Shown: in pieces, positions 35,501-44,449 of the stretch | Layout: every line of letters begins with the position of its first letter | Numbering within the stretch: the stretch's first letter is position 1 | Source: JANOXC01 sp031418215 | GTDB lineage: Bacteria > Bacteroidota > Bacteroidia > AKYH767-A > OLB10 | DNA: 46,180 nt | Assembly (NCBI GenBank): GCA_031418215.1 | Contig: JANOXC010000023.1 | Span: 1 to 46,180, forward strand | Direction: 5' to 3' | The notes under the pieces: model-generated | What the model was told of the DNA's origin: nothing | The model's database searches: none | The model's input: the letters and a program-made list of their open reading frames with translations, nothing else | Program-made: the position numbers and the translations under genes

Positions 35501-37571
35501 TAGTGGATGGTCGCAGGCTCACTTCCATCAATTTCGTAATGACTCCTATACAAATTTAATTTATGCTGATAATTTCAGTCAGCCTTTTAGTTTTGTATCT
35601 GACTCCAACTCGGTGCGTGCCTTGAATTTCTATACTCCGATTTTAGGTAATGCAGATCCTGGACTTTATCTGAACAATGCATTAGTTGAAGGCGGTGGGT
35701 GCGGCGCTGCCGGAAATGCATTTGCATTAATTGTGCTTGATTCACTTGATAATTCCTATGCATGGAATACGCAAAATGAATTTCTTGGCCAAATCAACAC
35801 ATGGGACCCGCTTTCTGGAATTGCTACCTGTAGACCTCGTTATGAAAAATATTTTCTTTTCCCTTACAACAATCCTTCTTATGTGAATAGTTTAGTTAAT
35901 GCATTAACGGACTCCATTCCTTGTGGAGATTATATTGTACTCTGGTCCGGAAGAACTGGTATTCATGGTGACTTTGATTATTCTTCTGTTCAAACAAATT
36001 TGTTTAACACTCTAGCCGGCATGGGTGCATCCAACGTAAATCAATTACAGGACGCTGATATTTTTTTATGTTTCATGAGAAAATGCTATCCGGCTGAAAC
36101 GATATTTTATATAGGTGATAGCATCAATAAGAATCTTGAAATTAACACATTGATTGGCGGCAGATGGAATACTGGCATAATGACATCATCACTTGTTGGA
36201 CCTGCCTTACAATGGAATTCATTGCATTGGGGATTTCACAGTACAGAAACGGGACCAACACAGGATCTTATTTCTTTAAGTGTTTATGGTGTGAATAGCG
36301 CAGGGAATGAAATTAAACTATTAGACAGCATTTCACCCACTCAGTTTGATGTTGACACTTTAAACACCGTAATTGATGCCTCCACTTATCCTTATCTGAA
36401 ATTGAAAGCATTTAAACAGGATTTAGGTTCGGCCCCTACCCCACCACAAATGGATAAATGGCAAGTTTATTACCAACCTGTACCCGAGGGTGCATTAAAC
36501 ACTAAATATTACAACCTTGATAGTGGCATTGTACAAGAAGGACAAGATGTTCATTTCACCATTGCATTTGAAAACATCAGTACGATCGGCATGGATACCT
36601 TGTTGGTAAATTACTTTATATATGACAAAAACAACGTACGACATATCATTGGCAGCAACAGAATGCATCGGCAACTTCCGGCGGGCGACACCATTATGAC
36701 CAGCATTACTTTTAACAGTCGCGGATATGCAGGTAATAATACACTATGGGTGGAAGTAAATCCCAACAATGATCAGCCGGAACAATATCATTATAATAAC
36801 ATTACTTCTATTCCTTTTTATGTAAAAACAGATAATACCAATCCGTTATTAGATGTTACATTTGACGGCGTACATATTTTAAATGGGGATATTGTTTCTG
36901 CTAAACCCGGCATATTAATTCAATTGCGTGATGAAAATAAATTCATTGCTTTAAATGACACTTCTAATTATCGCATCAGGCTTCAGCATCCCGATGGTTC
37001 AATACGTTATTTGAATTTTGAGCTGGCACCAGGTGTATCAACTAACAATGCACTTTTAAAATGGGCACCTGCAGTATTACCGAAAAACAGTTTTAAAATT
37101 GAATATTTCCCAATTTTTGCAACTGATGGTGAATACCAACTAATTATCTCGGCAACGGATGAATCAGGCAATCTATCAGGCGATAATGATTACAGAATTA
37201 AGTTTGAGATAATCAACAGAAGTACTATCACCAATGTTATTAATTATCCAAATCCTTTTTCCACTGCCACTAAATTTGTTTTTGTTTTGACAGGAAGTGA
37301 AATACCACCTGATTTTAACATTCAGATTATGACAGTAACTGGCAAGATTGTTCGTACCATTACCCGAGGGGAATTAGGCACTATCCACATTGGACGTAAT
37401 GTTACTGATTATGCCTGGGATGGCCGTGATGAATATGGTGACCGATTAGCAAATGGCGTTTACCTCTATCGAGTAGTTACCAGAATCAATGGAGAAAATA
37501 TAGAACAGCGCGAAACAACTGCAGATCAGTATTTCACAAAAGGATGGGGTAAGATGTACTTGATGCGGTAA
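32520..37571 (+). CDS. C25-family cysteine peptidase, PorU2-like T9SS sortase candidate
   Basis: A 1683-residue secreted protein (signal MKKLSLLYIFLSLPLLSIT from the fifth codon). After an N-terminal ~400-residue beta-rich region lies a gingipain/C25 domain (about 420-790) with H641 (TFYGHA) and C671 (AQSCLVGD) as the likely catalytic pair, 30 residues apart, close to the 33 of RgpB. PorU, the T9SS sortase that removes sorting signals and attaches cargo to A-LPS, is a C25 protein of similar start but about 1160 residues. The extra ~850 residues contain a CARDB-like domain (about 1340-1440) and a FlgD-like end (about 1575-1683; NYPNPFSTATKFVF, DYAWDGRDEYGDRLANGVYLYRV). It is paired with a PorV2-like gene. 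Sortase activity is unproven; a secreted protease is the alternative. Confidence 0.85.
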   Translation: MFRRMKKLSLLYIFLSLPLLSITQPYNNEWINFSNGQVQSNQQYFRISIWKEGIYRITYSDMQAAGIDTANWFQPSKFQLYHNGTEQSIEVIDKGQQGVFRNGDYIEFYGKPTDGELDTRLYDTSASQPNPYYSLFNDTAAYFLTYNPLVVSPKRIIIENDTTFSGYTPQSFYVWEETKQYTDEYNVGWRDAVGVADNSYTAGEGFMLNHNACNKDVPFQTTFQVSQLYGTDADVEVVLAGGNTEDHNVKIYVNGIAYISDLFLKYAMRKFNFSAAGISNGNLTIRIEPQSDSATYKNYIHVAYVKIRYKRNFDFTGMQLPMAINNSGASGKVLTVLNNISVANPLLYIISGDTLKRVVLVKNGNSFKGLVPVNNSEKKCWLADSLQTFAVSGNMLIHPVGNNGYFSNFNFLANNKEYLIITHKMFWNAASAYAAYRDSTNHPSLMADIDELYDQFAWGIPKHPIAIRNFCDFLLDNQNPKPKFLFLIGKSVISLSSRSGSNYALNTVPTYGEPPADQMFTSKLNTSQFKPEIATGRLSAQTESDIYNYLNKIRQYEAAQRQFPAAWMKRILHFGGGNNAEEQIDLAQKLSKYKSIIEDTLFGGHVETFLKNSSDPIQINQTQYLQSLIDDGCSMMTFYGHAAGSAFDVSTDAPENYTNVGKYPIILAQSCLVGDIHSPIKLLNERFVLAPQKAAIAFMAVPDKAYADELDVYSTEFHKQAFALNYNTTLGETMKQTVDSVISANAGEKSVCMNYTLHGDPAILLNVYPKRELSISDQDVYFTPPIITTQTEKFEVNVVVTNLAKTNHQPFQLKLTRTFPDGKSFDTLLVVESTHFKDTFSIKLPVDFQNGAGLNGFQVVIDEDNVIDEYENTVNNHAGAPLIINSTDINPVYPQLFAIVPTNNISLKATTANLFAPPRSYRFEVDTNDHFNSLMHAGVTPNASGIVSHPIPFTLDSDVVYYWRVANDSISSADTSISNRYQWKTSSFVYIPGVSGWSQAHFHQFRNDSYTNLIYADNFSQPFSFVSDSNSVRALNFYTPILGNADPGLYLNNALVEGGGCGAAGNAFALIVLDSLDNSYAWNTQNEFLGQINTWDPLSGIATCRPRYEKYFLFPYNNPSYVNSLVNALTDSIPCGDYIVLWSGRTGIHGDFDYSSVQTNLFNTLAGMGASNVNQLQDADIFLCFMRKCYPAETIFYIGDSINKNLEINTLIGGRWNTGIMTSSLVGPALQWNSLHWGFHSTETGPTQDLISLSVYGVNSAGNEIKLLDSISPTQFDVDTLNTVIDASTYPYLKLKAFKQDLGSAPTPPQMDKWQVYYQPVPEGALNTKYYNLDSGIVQEGQDVHFTIAFENISTIGMDTLLVNYFIYDKNNVRHIIGSNRMHRQLPAGDTIMTSITFNSRGYAGNNTLWVEVNPNNDQPEQYHYNNITSIPFYVKTDNTNPLLDVTFDGVHILNGDIVSAKPGILIQLRDENKFIALNDTSNYRIRLQHPDGSIRYLNFELAPGVSTNNALLKWAPAVLPKNSFKIEYFPIFATDGEYQLIISATDESGNLSGDNDYRIKFEIINRSTITNVINYPNPFSTATKFVFVLTGSEIPPDFNIQIMTVTGKIVRTITRGELGTIHIGRNVTDYAWDGRDEYGDRLANGVYLYRVVTRINGENIEQRETTADQYFTKGWGKMYLMR

Positions 37572-37613
37572 AATAAAGTGCTGCGTATTTAGTGGTTTAT
37601 TCAATTAAGTGCA

Positions 37614-38678
37614 TTACCGATCGCCGCTCTTCTTAGAAAACAAAAGTGGTTTTTCATTTACTTCATCATACAGCAATCTCTTTTGTAAAATATCACAAGC
37701 CATATAAACAGCTTCGCGGAATGAGTCTTCCGAAGCAATTCCTTTTCCTGCAATATCATAGGCCGTTCCATGATCGGGTGAACAACGAACTACAGGAAGG
37801 CCTGCTGTATAATTCACCCCACTGTTAAAAGCAATGGTTTTGAAAGGAACCAATCCCTGATCGTGATACATTGCTAACACTGCATCAAACTTCCTGTAAT
37901 TCCCTGTTGCAAAAAAACCATCAGCAGCATAAGGTCCATATACAAAAACATTTTTTTCATTTACTTGTTTAATGGCGGGTAATAAAATTGTTTCCTCTTC
38001 TTTTCCAATAAGTCCGCCATCTCCTGCATGTGGATTTAATCCCAGCACTGCAATCTTTGGTTTCCTTATTCCGAAATCACGTTTCAAGGTATTATTCAGT
38101 AATCCAATTGTTGAAACAATTTTCTCAATTGAAATTTCTGATGCTACTGTACTTACTGGAATATGTCCTGTTAAAACAACAACACGTAAAGAATCTGCAA
38201 CCAGCATCATGGCATAATTGCTAACATTGAATTTAGCAGCTAAATACTCGGTATGTCCGGGAAAAGCAAATTGTTCACTTTGAATAGTACTCTTATCAAT
38301 AGGCGCTGTTACCATGGCATCAATCAACCCTTGCTGAAGATCATTGGTAGCAGCTTCCAAAGATTTAAACGCATATTGCCCGGCGATTGAAGAAGGTTTA
38401 CCAATATCGATTTTTACTTCTTCCTCCCAGCAATTGATGAGGTTAACCTTCCGGTGTATTGCTTCTTTTACATTCCGTACTGTATTATAATTGAACTCCT
38501 GGTTGTTAATGGCTTTACGATGAAATGAAATTACTTTTGATGACCCATATATTACCGGCGTACATACCTGCAACATCCTGGTGTCGGCAAAAGTTTTGAT
38601 GATAACCTCCGGGCCAACACCATTAAAATCGCCCATTGTAATGCCAATCCTCGGTTTATGTTCGTGTTCGCTGCTCAT
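37614..38678 (-). CDS. pdxA: 4-hydroxythreonine-4-phosphate dehydrogenase
   Basis: A 354-residue metal- and NAD-dependent enzyme of the DXP-dependent pyridoxal phosphate pathway, oxidising 4-phosphohydroxy-L-threonine. Motifs visible: RIGITMGDFNGVGPEV at the N-terminus, VTAPIDKSTI, FPGHTEYLA, LTGHIPVSTV, LGLNPHAGDGG (metal His), GPYAADGFF, AMYHDQGLVPFKTI and SPDHGTAYDIAGKG. The length is slightly above the usual ~330 because of a short tail. It is convergent with the PorU2-like gene across 42 bases and appears to be monocistronic. Confidence 0.97.
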   Translation of the reverse strand: MSSEHEHKPRIGITMGDFNGVGPEVIIKTFADTRMLQVCTPVIYGSSKVISFHRKAINNQEFNYNTVRNVKEAIHRKVNLINCWEEEVKIDIGKPSSIAGQYAFKSLEAATNDLQQGLIDAMVTAPIDKSTIQSEQFAFPGHTEYLAAKFNVSNYAMMLVADSLRVVVLTGHIPVSTVASEISIEKIVSTIGLLNNTLKRDFGIRKPKIAVLGLNPHAGDGGLIGKEEETILLPAIKQVNEKNVFVYGPYAADGFFATGNYRKFDAVLAMYHDQGLVPFKTIAFNSGVNYTAGLPVVRCSPDHGTAYDIAGKGIASEDSFREAVYMACDILQKRLLYDEVNEKPLLFSKKSGDR

Positions 38679-38730
38679 TGATTTCCTTATGCTATTACAT
38701 TGTTATAATTATCTATTGAATTAAAAAAAA

Positions 38731-38766
38731 TGGTTTGAATTGTTTAAGTGGTTTGAGTTGTTTGAA
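38731..38766. repeat. Tandem pair of 18-base GGTTTGA repeats
   Basis: TGGTTTGAATTGTTTAAG is followed directly by TGGTTTGAGTTGTTTGAA, with three differences between the 18-base copies. It lies upstream of pdxA, so it could also touch pdxA regulation. Confidence 0.6.
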
Positions 38767-38868
38767 AAATGTCAATCGTATATATATATTAAATAATTTC
38801 ACTGTTGTCAGATTAAATTAATTTCTTCATCTGAAACCGTTGCCAGCATTGAATTTTGATCAAATGAC

Positions 38869-38901
38869 CTCACCCCAACCCCTCTCCAAAGGAGAGGGAC
38901 T
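38869..38901. repeat. Interspersed-type C-rich element with 8-bp hairpin
   Basis: A CTCACCCCAACC leader precedes a perfect hairpin, CCCTCTCC (38880-38887) AAA GGAGAGGG (38891-38898). The composition stands out sharply from the AT-rich surroundings. Similar C-rich hairpin elements occur between genes in many unrelated bacterial genomes. There is no T run, so it is not a standard terminator. Confidence 0.6.
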
Positions 38902-39014
38902 AAGAACCGCTAGCAGCAAGCAATTCGTTAGTTCATGTAATTTTTTCTCGGACAATAGTGAAATAATTTATTAAACATTAAATTTTATAATTCAGCTTTG
39001 GTTATTAATGTTGG

Positions 39015-40463
39015 TTATTTAACCGAAGCTTTTTTACAAAAGAAATCAAACAACAATCGAACACCTACACCGGTACCATTTTTACTTCTGTAACTGTCAG
39101 GCGATTTATTGAAGGCCGGTCCGGCAATATCAAAATGTACATAAGGTGCATCCACAAAATTATTTAAGAACCTGCCGGCTGTGATTGCTCCGGCGTTGGG
39201 ACCGCCAATGTTTTTAAGATCTGCAATATCAGATTTCAAGAGTTCATCATATTCGTCCCAGAAAGGCATAACAGCCAAACGCTCATATACATTATTCCCG
39301 CTATTATTTAACAATGTCATCACGCTATCATCGGCTGTACCCATCGCAACTATTCCATAATGACCGATTGCTGCTGCTGCTGCACCAGTAAGTGTGGCAA
39401 AATCAAAAACCAGCGCTGGGTCATATCTTTTTGCATAATGTAAAGCATCTGCAAGAATGAGTCTTCCTTCTGCATCTGTGTTCAGCACCTCAACTGTTTT
39501 ACCACTCATCATAGTAATTACATCGCCAGGAACATATGCATCTCCATCGGGACGATTATCTGTGGCGGGCACCAGTGCAACGACATATATTGGCAACTTA
39601 GCTTTTGCAATGGCATAGATGGCAGTACCAACAACGGCACCCCCGGCCATATCACATTTCATATAATCCATACTGTTGGCAGTCGGCTTTAAACTCATAC
39701 CCCCGGTATCATAAACAACCCCTTTTCCAATCAATACAAATGGCTTTTTGTTGATGGCATTCCGTGGCTTCCATTCCATCACAGTAAAGGTGGGCGGTTG
39801 CGGGCTGCCGAGATTTACAGCCATTAGACCTCCCATCTTAAGACCTTTGATTTTCTGCTTATTAAAGACCTCACATTTGATGCCTGCTTTTTTACAAAGA
39901 CCCTTCAATTCAGTGGCAAAAACCGTTGCATTAAGAAAAGATTGCGGCTCATTTACAAGGTCGCGAGCTTTACAGGTTGCTTCAATAACAATGTTCAGAC
40001 GATCAACAGAACGTTTTTCAATTCGTTTACCGGCAATCACAATCTCCTGGAGGCTATGCTCCCCTTTTTTTGTGCCTGTCTTATATTTTAAAAACTGGTA
40101 ATTTGTGAGGGCAATTCCTTCTGCAACAGCCAGTAAAGCATCCACTTTTCCATTGTCAACAAGTACAATTTTTTTAATGCCTTCTGCATTGGCTTTAGCG
40201 GCCCATTTTGCCCCCGCTTTTCGAAATTCTTCCAATGCGTGGTAAGGCTCCTTTTTCTTTGTGACATCACTGGATTGAACGAAAACAAAGCGGTGAAGCT
40301 GGTTGATAACGACTTGTTTCTTGTCTTTTGTTAATTGTTCGCCGAGGTACTTTTTTTCAGCATCAGAAAACAATTGCTTGTCAAAATCCGTTTTCCCTTT
40401 CGTAAAGATCAACAAATGGTCATTTTTACCATGAGTTGGCACTAATTTTAAAGTGGTATGCAT
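39015..40463 (-). CDS. pepA: Leucyl aminopeptidase, M17 family
   Basis: A 482-residue cytosolic zinc/manganese exopeptidase removing N-terminal residues from peptides. The C-terminal catalytic domain (about 180-480) carries KGVVYDTGGMSLKP, MKCDMAGGAVV and the M17 signature NTDAEGRLILADAL, which supply metal ligands and the catalytic Lys and Arg. The N-terminal ~170 residues form the macro-like regulatory domain and are weakly conserved. An upstream ATG at 40499 would add twelve basic residues; I chose 40463 because AAAGG lies just before it and the start then fits the domain. It is divergent from mqnC across 90 bases. Confidence 0.95.
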   Translation of the reverse strand: MHTTLKLVPTHGKNDHLLIFTKGKTDFDKQLFSDAEKKYLGEQLTKDKKQVVINQLHRFVFVQSSDVTKKKEPYHALEEFRKAGAKWAAKANAEGIKKIVLVDNGKVDALLAVAEGIALTNYQFLKYKTGTKKGEHSLQEIVIAGKRIEKRSVDRLNIVIEATCKARDLVNEPQSFLNATVFATELKGLCKKAGIKCEVFNKQKIKGLKMGGLMAVNLGSPQPPTFTVMEWKPRNAINKKPFVLIGKGVVYDTGGMSLKPTANSMDYMKCDMAGGAVVGTAIYAIAKAKLPIYVVALVPATDNRPDGDAYVPGDVITMMSGKTVEVLNTDAEGRLILADALHYAKRYDPALVFDFATLTGAAAAAIGHYGIVAMGTADDSVMTLLNNSGNNVYERLAVMPFWDEYDELLKSDIADLKNIGGPNAGAITAGRFLNNFVDAPYVHFDIAGPAFNKSPDSYRSKNGTGVGVRLLFDFFCKKASVK

Positions 40464-40553
40464 AATAACCTTTAACTTTGAGCGGATGAAGGTAAGCATT
40501 GCTACACAGCTTCCAAAAAAGGTTAAATTACGTGGTCACAATTTTATAAGGAA

Positions 40554-41675
40554 ATGAATACAGAGGCTTTATTGAAAAGGGCATTAGCAATGGAATTCCT
40601 GAGTGCCGAAGAAGGAATGTTGCTTTTTGAGAAAGTGCCAACAAGCGAGTTGATGTATGTGGGAAATTACTTGCGACAACGTCAGAAACCAGGCAACAAA
40701 GTTACCTGGATCATTGACCGAAATGTGAATACCACGAATGTATGCATTGCCAATTGCAAATTTTGCAACTTTTACCGTATCCCCGGTCATCAGGAATCAT
40801 ACATTACTACCATTGATCAATATAAAATAAAAATTGAAGAAACCATCAGACTTGGGGGAGAACAACTGTTACTTCAAGGGGGGCATCATCCTGATTTAGG
40901 TCTACGTTTTTACACCGATTTGTTTAAAGAAATAAAAACCCTTTTTCCGGAAATCAAATTACATACACTTGGGCCTCCTGAAGTAGCACACATTGCTAAG
41001 TTAGAAAGGATGACACATCGAGAGGTGCTGTTAGAACTGCAAGCAGCAGGGTTAGACTCCCTCCCAGGTGCAGGTGCTGAAATACTAAACGACAGGGTGC
41101 GGAGGATGATATCCAAAGGCAAATGCAGTGGCCGCGAATGGCTGGATGTAATGAGGGCCGCTCATCAGCTAAATATTACTACTTCAGCTACTATGATGTT
41201 TGGGCATATTGAAACGATAGCTGAACGATTTGAACACCTTGTATGGTTAAGAGAAGTTCAGGCAGAGAAGCCTGTTGACGCCAAAGGGTTTATAGCCTTC
41301 ATCCCGTGGCCTTTCCAGGATGAAAACACCATTTTAAAAAATGTAAAAGGTATTCGCAACTTTGTTACCGGTGACGAATATATCCGAATGATTGCCATGA
41401 GCCGCATCATGCTGCCCAACATACAAAACATACAAGCTTCCTGGCTAACTGTTGGCAAATCAGTAGCACAAGTTTGCCTTCATGCAGGTGCCAATGATTT
41501 TGGCTCTATCATGATTGAAGAAAATGTAGTGTCTGCCGCCGGTGCCCCGCATCGTTTCACAAGTAACGGCATACAGGAAGCTATTCGCCAGGCAGGCTTT
41601 GAACCTCAACTTAGAAACCAACAATACGAAAACAGGAACTTGCCAATAATGGAACAGCAATTAATTACTTATTAA
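40554..41675 (+). CDS. mqnC: Cyclic dehypoxanthinyl futalosine synthase
   Basis: A 373-residue radical SAM enzyme of the futalosine menaquinone pathway, cyclising dehypoxanthinyl futalosine. The [4Fe-4S] cysteines are C64, C68 and C71 in VCIANCKFCNF. MqnC-type motifs follow: LLLQGGHHPDLGLRFY, LPGAGAEILNDRVRR, SATMMFGHIET, FIAFIPWPFQ, QASWLTVGKSVAQ and GANDFGSIMIEENVVSAAG. These separate it from the related MqnE, which lacks QGGHHP. Menaquinone is therefore made by the futalosine and not the classical Men route, at least in part. A 19-base gap to the next gene suggests co-transcription with an unrelated surface protein. Confidence 0.93.
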   Translation: MNTEALLKRALAMEFLSAEEGMLLFEKVPTSELMYVGNYLRQRQKPGNKVTWIIDRNVNTTNVCIANCKFCNFYRIPGHQESYITTIDQYKIKIEETIRLGGEQLLLQGGHHPDLGLRFYTDLFKEIKTLFPEIKLHTLGPPEVAHIAKLERMTHREVLLELQAAGLDSLPGAGAEILNDRVRRMISKGKCSGREWLDVMRAAHQLNITTSATMMFGHIETIAERFEHLVWLREVQAEKPVDAKGFIAFIPWPFQDENTILKNVKGIRNFVTGDEYIRMIAMSRIMLPNIQNIQASWLTVGKSVAQVCLHAGANDFGSIMIEENVVSAAGAPHRFTSNGIQEAIRQAGFEPQLRNQQYENRNLPIMEQQLITY

Positions 41676-41694
41676 ATTTAGTACACTTAGTAAA

Positions 41695-44409
41695 ATGAAG
41701 TTCAAGCTTTTTTGGTATATATATATATTCATTTCTGGGGTGATGATTTTACTATCATCATCAAATCTATTTGCAACGCATAATAAAGCAGGAGAAATTA
41801 CTTATTCGCATATTTCAGGCAACACTTATAAGGTTAGTATTTTTACCTATACCAATACTAAGCAGACGCCGCAATCACAACCTCCTGACAGGGATAAGTT
41901 GGAGATTTTTTGGGGTGATGGCGAAAGCGATACTATACCAAGGGTTAATGGTCCGAATGGATTTGGTGATACCATTGCTCCGTTTACTAAAAAGAATATA
42001 TATGAAGGCATACATACTTATCAAGGTGCAGGAACATATGTTTTATACTTCATAGATCAAAACAGGAATGACGATGTGGATAATATGGCCAACTCTGTTC
42101 AACAGGCGTTTTTTGTTCAGTCAAAGCTCGTCATCAACAATGGTACAACAGGGAATAACTCACCCATCTTATTACAGCCTCCTATCGATCATGGTACCTT
42201 TGGACAAATTTTTATTCATAATCCCAATGCGTATGATCCGGATGGTGACAGTTTAAGTTACGAAATAACGGATTGTCGAGGACTTGGCGGTTCAATTTGC
42301 CAAGGTTATTATCTACCGGAAGGCGCTCCTGATTTCCCTAATTCTTCAATCATCGTAAATGCTGTAACAGGCGATTTTATATGGGACAGTCCAGAATATA
42401 ATTCACAGCGGCTATCGGGAGAATTCCTTTTTAACTATGCCATCATCATTCGCGAATGGCGTAAACTATCAAATGGTAATGTCATCAATATCGGCTATGT
42501 CACACGCGATTTTCAGGTTGAAATAGCGTCTTCAACGAACAATCCACCACAAATTTTTGCACACGACACATGTGTGGAAGCAGGATCAACACTAATTTTT
42601 AATGTTACTGCAATTGAACCAGACAATGAACTGGTTACAATAAGTGCAACAGGTGAACCGTATGAATTATCCATTAGCCCGGCTATTGAAGATGTCACTA
42701 ATGTTAGTGGTTTCGGAAGTGCATCTTATCAATTTTTTTGGAATACAGATTGTTCGCATATCAGGCGAAATTCATATCAGGTTATATTTAAAGCCATAGA
42801 CGATAATCCTACTGTGAACCTTGTTGATTTGCAAACCATCAAAATTACTGTTGTTGGGCCTGCGCCTAAAAATCCAATGGCCGATCCGCTGGGTGACAGT
42901 ATAGCTGTTAGCTGGAATAAAAGTATTTGCCCAAATGCAAAAGGTTATAATATATACAGGAGAGAAAATAAAGCTAACTATATTCCCGGTTATTGTGAAA
43001 CAGGCGTTCCAGTTTCAACTGGTTATCAATTAATCGGCAATAATGTTGACATAAATGACACGATATTTAATGACAACAACAACGGGTTAGGATTATCACC
43101 TGCCATTGAATATTGCTATATCATCACAGCATTTTTCACTGATGGTATTGAAGGATATGCCTCCGTTGAGACATGCACAATATTACAAAGAGATCTTCCG
43201 GTTATTACAAATGTTGATGTGAAGTCAACAGATTTAGCTAACGGCACCATCTATATAGCATGGAGTCCGCCTGTTGACCTTGACACCAATCAATTTCCGG
43301 GCCCATATCAATATGTTTTACAAAGGGCGGATGTCGGTTCTAATGTGTTTAGCGATGTTGCAACATTTACAAATGCTGCTGACACGACTTATAATGAAAA
43401 CGGGCTAAACACTTTTAGTAACCAATACAAATACCGTGTTCGTTTCTATTACAACAGCAATATTTTCCTGGGCCTTTCGCAGGAAGCCACCAGCATTTTC
43501 CTTACAGTGATGCCCGGAGATTTCAAAGCAAAATTATCCTGGAATTTAGTTGTACCATGGACAAATGATCTTTACTATATTTATAGAAAGGGATTAACAA
43601 CCTCTTTTTCATTGATCGATTCTACAATGGCAATTAACTACACAGATTATACAACTATAAACGACAGTACTTATTGCTACTATGTGATAAGCAAAGGTTT
43701 TTATGCTGACTCCAGTCTTGTTTACCCTATATTAAATTCCTCACAAGAGGCATGCACCATTCCTTATGACAATGAAGCGCCTTGCAAAGCATCGCTGTCT
43801 GCAAATTCCAACTGCGACTCTTCCAGTGTGGAATTTTCCTGGTCCTTCATATCACAAGACAGTTGTAAAGCAACAGACATTGATTACTTTACCATTTATT
43901 TTGCTACTGAAGAAAATGAAACATTTGATTCTGTTGGTTTTTTCCTCACTAATCTGACGAGCTATTCATTTGTACGGACTACGCAAATAGGCGGCTGCTA
44001 TTACATTACTTCTACTGATACAAATGGGAATGTAAGCGATTCGTCAAACACTATTTGTATTGAGAGTTGCCCACTCTATGAATTGCCCAACATCTTTACA
44101 CCGGATGGAAACGGCATGAATGACTTATTCACTCCAATTGAACAACTAGGTAGTGGGTTAAACTTCCGAGACATCAAAGATGTTTCCATTAAAATTTTTA
44201 ATCGTTGGGGTGCACTGGTTTTCGAGACCACTGATCCTGAAATTAAATGGAATGGCAAAAGAAACAACGATGGAGAAGACGTTCCTGACGGCACCTATTA
44301 TTATATATGCATAATAAATGTTTTAGGTCAACCGGCAGATGCAACTCCATTGAAGCTACATGGCCCGATTAGTTTATTTAGAATTGGCGACGGAAAGAAA
44401 AACAATTAG
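41695..44409 (+). CDS. T9SS type B cargo protein with fibronectin-like domains
   Basis: A 904-residue secreted protein with a signal peptide (about 1-27, hydrophobic core then LFAT). The N-terminal domain begins HNKAGEITYSHISGNTYKVSI, a pattern shared by many gliding-motility-associated surface proteins of this phylum, and includes a cadherin-like stretch NAYDPDGDSLSYEI. Several fibronectin III-like domains follow at about 390-800 (for example ISVSWNKS-like strands AVSWNKSICPNAKGYNIY and IYIAWSPPVD). The end is a type B sorting domain (LPNIFTPDGNGMNDLF, IKIFNRWGALVFETTD, VPDGTYYYIC). It is likely displayed or released by T9SS. Its function is unknown. It lies 19 bases after mqnC. Confidence 0.92.
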   Translation: MKFKLFWYIYIFISGVMILLSSSNLFATHNKAGEITYSHISGNTYKVSIFTYTNTKQTPQSQPPDRDKLEIFWGDGESDTIPRVNGPNGFGDTIAPFTKKNIYEGIHTYQGAGTYVLYFIDQNRNDDVDNMANSVQQAFFVQSKLVINNGTTGNNSPILLQPPIDHGTFGQIFIHNPNAYDPDGDSLSYEITDCRGLGGSICQGYYLPEGAPDFPNSSIIVNAVTGDFIWDSPEYNSQRLSGEFLFNYAIIIREWRKLSNGNVINIGYVTRDFQVEIASSTNNPPQIFAHDTCVEAGSTLIFNVTAIEPDNELVTISATGEPYELSISPAIEDVTNVSGFGSASYQFFWNTDCSHIRRNSYQVIFKAIDDNPTVNLVDLQTIKITVVGPAPKNPMADPLGDSIAVSWNKSICPNAKGYNIYRRENKANYIPGYCETGVPVSTGYQLIGNNVDINDTIFNDNNNGLGLSPAIEYCYIITAFFTDGIEGYASVETCTILQRDLPVITNVDVKSTDLANGTIYIAWSPPVDLDTNQFPGPYQYVLQRADVGSNVFSDVATFTNAADTTYNENGLNTFSNQYKYRVRFYYNSNIFLGLSQEATSIFLTVMPGDFKAKLSWNLVVPWTNDLYYIYRKGLTTSFSLIDSTMAINYTDYTTINDSTYCYYVISKGFYADSSLVYPILNSSQEACTIPYDNEAPCKASLSANSNCDSSSVEFSWSFISQDSCKATDIDYFTIYFATEENETFDSVGFFLTNLTSYSFVRTTQIGGCYYITSTDTNGNVSDSSNTICIESCPLYELPNIFTPDGNGMNDLFTPIEQLGSGLNFRDIKDVSIKIFNRWGALVFETTDPEIKWNGKRNNDGEDVPDGTYYYICIINVLGQPADATPLKLHGPISLFRIGDGKKNN

Positions 44410-44416
44410 TTCGTTT

Positions 44417-44443
44417 TTCAATTATTAAAAATAATTGAATTTA
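44417..44443. terminator. Bidirectional AT-rich hairpin between convergent genes
   Basis: TTCAATTAT (44417-44425) pairs perfectly with ATAATTGAA (44431-44439) across a five-base loop. It is preceded by TTTTT and followed by TTTAG, so it could stop transcripts from the type B cargo gene and the convergent unknown gene. The stem is AT-only apart from one pair, hence weak. Confidence 0.5.
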
Positions 44444-44449
44444 GAAAAA

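Larger units (their letters stand above)
38679..39014. other. 336-base intergenic region with short repeats
   Basis: This region separates pdxA from the leucyl aminopeptidase gene, both on the minus strand. It contains an 18-base direct repeat pair (38731-38766), a TA-run near 38779-38789 and a CCCCAACCCC/hairpin element (38869-38901). No open frame of credible quality is present. Confidence 0.6.

Noticed and set aside
38880..38898. Perfect 8-bp GC-rich hairpin as terminator of the aminopeptidase gene
   Set aside because: No T run follows on either strand and it lies more than 110 bases beyond the stop; it fits a repeat element better.
40554..41675. Assignment as MqnE (aminofutalosine synthase)
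   Set aside because: The QGGHHP, LPGAGAEIL and MIEENVVSAAG motifs follow MqnC more closely.
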